Source of the DNA: Streptomyces sp. cf386
Lineage (GTDB): Bacteria > Actinomycetota > Actinomycetes > Streptomycetales > Streptomycetaceae
Reading direction: 5' to 3'
NCBI RefSeq assembly: GCF_900103585.1
Contig: NZ_FNHV01000001.1
Span: 1-64,000, forward strand
Length of the DNA: 64,000 nucleotides
Shown: in pieces, positions 58,659 through 64,000 of the stretch
Position numbering within the stretch: position 1 is the stretch's first letter
Layout of the letters: each line of letters starts with the position of its first letter
Position numbers and translations under genes: made by a program
Notes under the pieces: generated by a model
Databases searched by the model: none
What the model saw: only the letters and a program-made list of their open reading frames with translations
What the model was told of the DNA's origin: nothing

Positions 58659-59312
58659 GTGTCATTCCGCGACCGTAGCCACGCCGGACAGGAACTCGCC
58701 CTGCGGCTGATCGAGTGGGCCGGCTCCGGCGACCTCGTCGATCCGCTCGTGCTGGCCCTGCCGAACGGCGGCGTGCCCGTCGCGGCGGAGGTGGCCCGTG
58801 GGCTGCATGCCCCGCTGGACGTGCTGGTCGCCCACGAGGTCAGCACCCCGATCCGGCCGGAGACGGCCATCGGCGCGATCGTCGGCGACGATCCGCCGCT
58901 GTACGACCGGCAGAGCCTCGCCATGATGCATCTGTCCGAGGACCGACTCGGTGACGTCATCGCCCGTGAGCGCACCGATCTGCACCGCCGCGAGTACGTC
59001 TACCGTGGCCGCCGCCCGGCCCCTTCCGTCAACGGCCGCACGGTCGTCCTCGTCGACGACGGCCTGACGACCGGCCTGACCGCCATGGCGGCGCTGCGCT
59101 TCCTCCGCCGCCACGGTCCGGCCCGGCTGCTCCTGGCGGTCCCCGTCGGCAGCCCGCGCACGACGGCCGCCGTCCGTCCCGAGTGCGACGACCTCGTGTG
59201 CCTGGAGCAGCCGCCGTCGCTCCACGCGGTCGGTGAGTGGTACGAGGACTTCGGCCAGGTCTCCGACGCACAGGTCGCGGACACGCTGCAGGCGTTCCAC
59301 GCCACGGCGTGA
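58659..59312 (+). CDS. Phosphoribosyltransferase family protein (copy 2)
   Basis: 217 residues, with a GTG start. It is paralogous to the 53.4-kb gene: VLALPNGGVPVAAEVARGLHAPLDVLVAHEV, TVVLVDDGLTTGLTAMAALRFLRR (PRPP loop) and AVGEWYEDFGQVSDAQV occupy the same positions. Two differences stand out: GG in PNGG for PRGG, and DDGLTTG for DDGVATG. Function and base specificity are unknown. Confidence 0.9.
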   Translation: MSFRDRSHAGQELALRLIEWAGSGDLVDPLVLALPNGGVPVAAEVARGLHAPLDVLVAHEVSTPIRPETAIGAIVGDDPPLYDRQSLAMMHLSEDRLGDVIARERTDLHRREYVYRGRRPAPSVNGRTVVLVDDGLTTGLTAMAALRFLRRHGPARLLLAVPVGSPRTTAAVRPECDDLVCLEQPPSLHAVGEWYEDFGQVSDAQVADTLQAFHATA

Positions 59313-59350
59313 CGCGGCGCCGGTCACCGCGGCCGTGACATGGTGGAGTC

Positions 59351-59923
59351 ATGACCATCGACGTTCGCCCGGCCTCGGTCTTCGAGGACGTCCGCAAGGT
59401 GATCGGCCCGAAGTCGCCTGTGGCGAACGTCTGTTGGTGCCTGAGCTACCGCATCCCGTCCAAGGACAACAACGAACTCCGTGGACCGGCCCGCGGTGAG
59501 TACGTGGCCGAGTTGTGCCGTGCCGATCCCGCTCCGGGGGTGCTCGCCTACGACGGTGACGAGCCCGTCGGCTGGGCCGCGGTGGCGCCGCGCTCGGCCA
59601 CGACCTTCGCACGCAACCGCAAGATCCCGCACGTCGACGACCTGCCGGTCTGGTCCCTGTGGTGCATCCGGGTACGCCCCGGCCATCGCAAGCAGGGGAT
59701 CACCCACGCCCTCATCGCCGGCGCGGTCGAGTTCGCCCGCGACCTGGGCGCCCCGGTGATCGAGGCGTACCCCCTGGACAACGGCGACGCCAAGGTGGAC
59801 CTGACGATGGCGTACGCCGGGCTCCGCAAGAACTTCGAACGCGCCGGGTTCGTCCACGCCGCCGACACCACCTCGGTGCTGGCCGGTCATCCCCGGATCC
59901 TGATGCGGCTCGACCTGCGCTGA
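59351..59923 (+). CDS. GNAT family N-acetyltransferase
   Basis: 190 residues. The acetyl-CoA motif is SLWCIRVRPGHRKQGITHALIAGAVEFARDLGAPVIEAYP (~102-141; R-K-Q-G-I-T), preceded by AVAPRSATTFARNRKIP and followed by GLRKNFERAGFV. This closely matches a common actinobacterial GNAT group with a cysteine-rich start (NVCWCLSYR). The substrate is unknown. It starts 38 bases after the phosphoribosyltransferase and may be co-transcribed. Confidence 0.93.
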   Translation: MTIDVRPASVFEDVRKVIGPKSPVANVCWCLSYRIPSKDNNELRGPARGEYVAELCRADPAPGVLAYDGDEPVGWAAVAPRSATTFARNRKIPHVDDLPVWSLWCIRVRPGHRKQGITHALIAGAVEFARDLGAPVIEAYPLDNGDAKVDLTMAYAGLRKNFERAGFVHAADTTSVLAGHPRILMRLDLR

Positions 59924-59946
59924 CCGGCGAACCCGCGCTCCCTGGC

Positions 59947-60726
59947 TCAGTGCACGGAGAGCCCGCCGTCGACGAAGATCGCCTGCCCGGTGACGTAGGC
60001 GGAGGCGCGGCTCGCGAGGAACACGGCCGCACCGGCGAAGTCCCCGGCCACGCCGTTGCGCCCGACCATCGTGCGCGCGGCGAGCGCCGCCACCTTCTCG
60101 GGGTCGGACGACAGGCGTGCGTTGAGGGGCGTCATGACGAACCCCGGCACGAGCGTGTTGCAGGTGACGCCGTACGGCGACCAGGCCTCCGCCTGGGAAC
60201 GGGCCAGCGACTCCAGCGCGCCCTTGGAGACGCCGTAGGCACCGCTCTGGACGAAGGCCCGGTGCGCCTGCTGGGAGGTGACGTGGATGATCCGCCCGAA
60301 CCCTCGCTCGGCCATGCCCGGCCCGAACCGCTGCCCCAGCAGATAGGGCGCCTCCAGGTTCACGGCCATGGTCGTGTCCCACACGTCCTCGCCGAGTTCT
60401 CCCATCGGGGGGCGCAGATTGATCCCGGCGCAGTTGACGAGGATGTCGGGCTCTGCGAACACCTCGGCCGCCTCCTCCGCCGCCGCGCGCACGCCGTCCC
60501 GCGTGCCCAGATCCGCGCTCACCCAGGCGGCCCGACAGCCCTGCGCCCCCAGCTCGCCGACCGTCTCCGCCAGCTCAGCCTCCCTGCGCGCCACGACCAC
60601 GACACTCGCCCCCGCCCGTGCGAGGGCCTCGGCGATGGCCCGGCCGATGCCGGAGCTGCCGCCGGTCACCACGGCGACACGGTCGTCAAGCGAGAACAGT
60701 TCGGAGAGGTATGTCTGCGCGATCAT
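59947..60726 (-). CDS. SDR family oxidoreductase (gluconate 5-dehydrogenase-like)
   Basis: 259 residues. Motifs: AVVTGGSSGIGRAIAEAL, DILVNCAGINL (NxAG), HVTSQQAH (catalytic-Ser region, here Ser-Gln), GAYGVSKGALESL (YxxxK), PGFVMTPLNARL and ASAYVTGQAIFVDGGLSVH. The layout is that of gluconate/3-oxoacyl-type reductases. The exact substrate is not predictable. It is a single gene, convergent with the GNAT gene. Confidence 0.92.
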   Translation of the reverse strand: MIAQTYLSELFSLDDRVAVVTGGSSGIGRAIAEALARAGASVVVVARREAELAETVGELGAQGCRAAWVSADLGTRDGVRAAAEEAAEVFAEPDILVNCAGINLRPPMGELGEDVWDTTMAVNLEAPYLLGQRFGPGMAERGFGRIIHVTSQQAHRAFVQSGAYGVSKGALESLARSQAEAWSPYGVTCNTLVPGFVMTPLNARLSSDPEKVAALAARTMVGRNGVAGDFAGAAVFLASRASAYVTGQAIFVDGGLSVH

Positions 60727-60857
60727 GCCCGCACCTTAGGCCCGGCACCGTGTCACCGGTGGGCGACGGGGGTACCCGGTTCTGCGCTCGACGGTGCCGG
60801 GCCCTTCTGTGCCGTGCGGAGGGCCGGCCGACAGTCCCGTGCTCAGGAGGGACGATC

Positions 60858-61034
60858 ATGATGAGCGTCAGCCATCACACCCCGTCGCAGGCCGAGGGCG
60901 AGCGCGAGGACGCCGACACCCCCAGGGCCGATCATCCGACTCCGGAATACACGACGCCCTCCCAGGCCGAGGGCGAGCGCGACGACACCCCCGAAACGAC
61001 CGAGACGGTCACCGCCACCGACAGCCGCTCGTGA
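60858..61034 (+). CDS. Small repeat protein with TPSQAEGER units
   Basis: 58 residues. Two near-identical segments, HTPSQAEGEREDADTP and YTTPSQAEGERDDTPE, are joined by a short spacer; the protein is highly acidic, polar and lacks hydrophobic residues, so it is probably disordered. AGGAGG lies before the double ATG. Short proteins with this sequence recur in streptomycetes; role unknown. Confidence 0.75.
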   Translation: MMSVSHHTPSQAEGEREDADTPRADHPTPEYTTPSQAEGERDDTPETTETVTATDSRS

Positions 61035-61064
61035 CGGAGCACCACGCGCGGGTGACGCCCTGGC

Positions 61065-62171
61065 TCACGCCGCCGTATAGCCGAGCTGGCGTCTCATGAA
61101 CGGCGTCATGAGCGTCTTCGCCTTGGCCAGGGTCGTGGTGCGGCTGCCGAGGACCGCCGTCTCGCCGCCCGGCACGGGCAGCAGGGTCACTCCGTCGGCC
61201 GGGCCGAACGGGACGATGATCGGGGTGCGGTGGATCGGCCGGTAGAAGCGGGGCTCCTTGCGGTGCTTGCCGGCGCTGTTCAGATAGGTGCGGATGTTGT
61301 GGGCGGCCAGATCCGCCTGGGCGAGCGCGGCCGGGGTGATCTTGAGCTCGGTGGCGTCGTTCACGTCGCCGACCGCGAACACGTCCAGCCAGCCCTGGAC
61401 GCGCAGCGCCTGGTCGACCTTCACGTGGCCCGACGGGTTCAGCCAGTCACCGTGCCCGGCCAGCCGCAGCCAGAGCGTGTTGGGCGTGGTGCCGGTGGCC
61501 CAGAAGGAGTGGTCGGCCTCGATGATGTTGCCCTGGGCGTCGCGATAGGTGCCGAACTCGAACCCGGGCGACATGAAGGCGTCGAGCCGCACGTCCACGT
61601 CGTGGGACTCCAGCCAGGCCCGCGCCTTGCGCCCGGCCCGTGTGCTGCCGGTGGCGTGCAGCAGTTCCGGTCCGGAGTGGGCGAGCGTGACCCGGGCGTC
61701 GGGTCGGGCGAGCCGGATCTCGGCGCTGAGCTCGACGCCGGAGGGCCCGCCGCCGACGACCAGGACGTGCTCGGCGCCGGCGATCTGCTGCTGGTGCCCG
61801 GCGAAGGACTTCGCCGCCTCCTCGGCGGTGGTACCGCTGAAGCGGGCCGGTTCGGGGTAGTCGGCGCCGGTGGCGATCACCAGCACGTCGTACGGGAGCC
61901 GCTCCCCCGTCGCCAGCACGACCTGTCGCTCGGTGGTGTCGATGCGGACCGCCTTGCCGACGGCCACGCGGCCGTTGGCCAGCAGTCGGTCGTACGGGAT
62001 GAACGGGGTGAACGACCAGTCCGGGCGCACTCCGGCGCGCAGGGAGGCGATGCGGTGGAAGAAGACCTCCTTGCGGTCCACCAGCGTGACCCGCGCCGTC
62101 GCGTCCAGTCGCTTGGCCAGTCGGACGCCGGCATAACCGCCGCCGATCACCACTACGTCGCCGTCAAGCAC
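61065..62171 (-). CDS. NAD(P)/FAD-dependent oxidoreductase (NDH-2/AIF-like)
   Basis: 368 residues from a GTG with AGGAGA six bases upstream. Two dinucleotide folds are seen: VVVIGGGYAGVRLAKRLDATARVTLVD for FAD and HVLVVGGGPSGVELSAEIRLARPDARVTLA for NAD(P)H. The WLDVFAVGDVND segment binds flavin. The group includes type II NADH dehydrogenases and apoptosis-inducing-factor-like proteins; no membrane-anchoring C-terminal helix is evident, though GYTAA-type tails can attach peripherally. Quinone reduction is possible but not proven. Confidence 0.9.
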   Translation of the reverse strand: MLDGDVVVIGGGYAGVRLAKRLDATARVTLVDRKEVFFHRIASLRAGVRPDWSFTPFIPYDRLLANGRVAVGKAVRIDTTERQVVLATGERLPYDVLVIATGADYPEPARFSGTTAEEAAKSFAGHQQQIAGAEHVLVVGGGPSGVELSAEIRLARPDARVTLAHSGPELLHATGSTRAGRKARAWLESHDVDVRLDAFMSPGFEFGTYRDAQGNIIEADHSFWATGTTPNTLWLRLAGHGDWLNPSGHVKVDQALRVQGWLDVFAVGDVNDATELKITPAALAQADLAAHNIRTYLNSAGKHRKEPRFYRPIHRTPIIVPFGPADGVTLLPVPGGETAVLGSRTTTLAKAKTLMTPFMRRQLGYTAA

Positions 62172-62323
62172 GCCGAGTCTCCTGTGCTGGGGGGGGGAAA
62201 GGAGGGGCGCATGACGCGACGGGTGGGCCGTCGTCGGCCACTCCCCTGTTCCAGCGAGCCTATCGCTTGAAACATAAAGAATTGATGGGGCTCGGTGTGC
62301 GTTCTGTGAAGGGGGTAAACGAA

Positions 62324-62361
62324 GACGTCCGGGCCGACCCTTGCGGGCCGGCCCGGACGTC
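62324..62361 (-). terminator. Rho-independent terminator of katG
   Basis: Arms of 17 bases (62324-62340 and 62345-62361) pair with one G-T mismatch around the loop TTGC. Beyond it on the minus strand a T-rich stretch (TTCGTTTAC) begins. It lies 15 bases after the katG stop, the strongest hairpin seen in the window. Confidence 0.9.
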
Positions 62362-62375
62362 TTGCTCGGGACGGC

Positions 62376-64000
<1,625 letters not shown>

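Overview
The base composition (very high GC with GC-rich third codon positions), GTG/TTG starts, Tat and lipoprotein signals, and gene families such as a LacI/ABC/GH42 sugar locus, an nSTAND-WD40 protein and a PucR regulator indicate a Streptomyces or close actinomycete chromosome. The mix of catabolic genes, sugar loci, mobile-element remnants and a small biosynthetic cluster would suit a chromosome arm; this is inference. I saw no rRNA, tRNA or CRISPR array.

Layout. 1-6.3 kb is a decayed accessory patch. It holds an IS5-type transposase tail cut by the window edge, a DUF2975/XRE two-gene operon with an operator over its promoter, a SUKH/SMI1 protein, two orphan hypotheticals, a RibD-like reductase, two frameshifted tyrosine recombinases of the Tn554 type, and a second IS5-type fragment. 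6.4-15.9 kb is ordinary: an MFS exporter, TerC, an alpha/beta hydrolase, PucR and MarR regulators, a CaiB CoA-transferase, a divergent SDR/XRE-MmyB pair and a lipoprotein. 15.9-22.2 kb is one co-directional sugar operon (LacI regulator, binding protein, two permeases, GH42 beta-galactosidase) headed by two copies of a perfect palindrome. 22.3-28.8 kb carries a fructosamine-kinase-like gene, an IorA/IorB molybdenum oxidoreductase and a 961-aa HTH-nSTAND-WD40 protein.

28.9-33.7 kb is the most interesting region. An aromatic (DMATS-type) prenyltransferase, a tryptophanase and a SAM methyltransferase run together, with a class A FAD monooxygenase converging on them. They read as a compact pathway for a prenylated, possibly C-methylated, indole. 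35.3-41.0 kb is a hydroxyquinol-type aromatic degradation unit: a divergent AcoR-like activator without the sigma-54 loop, a ring hydroxylase, an intradiol dioxygenase and maleylacetate reductase, with a repeated TGTCTC half-site in the shared promoter. 41.0-45.9 kb holds YceI, DUF5519, PPK2, a PL3 pectate lyase, an SRPBCC protein and an amidohydrolase. 45.9-48.8 kb is a GntP permease and glucarate dehydratase operon with a clear promoter and operator. 49.4-52.2 kb has archease and RtcB RNA ligase facing each other, with about 0.8 kb of tandem ~170-bp repeats just upstream of rtcB. 52.2-64 kb ends with CapA, two paralogous phosphoribosyltransferases, a secreted GH115 alpha-glucuronidase, small secreted and cytosolic proteins, an SDR, an NDH-2-like oxidoreductase and a katG cut by the right edge, with a strong terminator.

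Start codons were chosen by ribosome-binding sites and family length where possible. Functions are assigned from protein sequence motifs recognised by eye; no database search was run.
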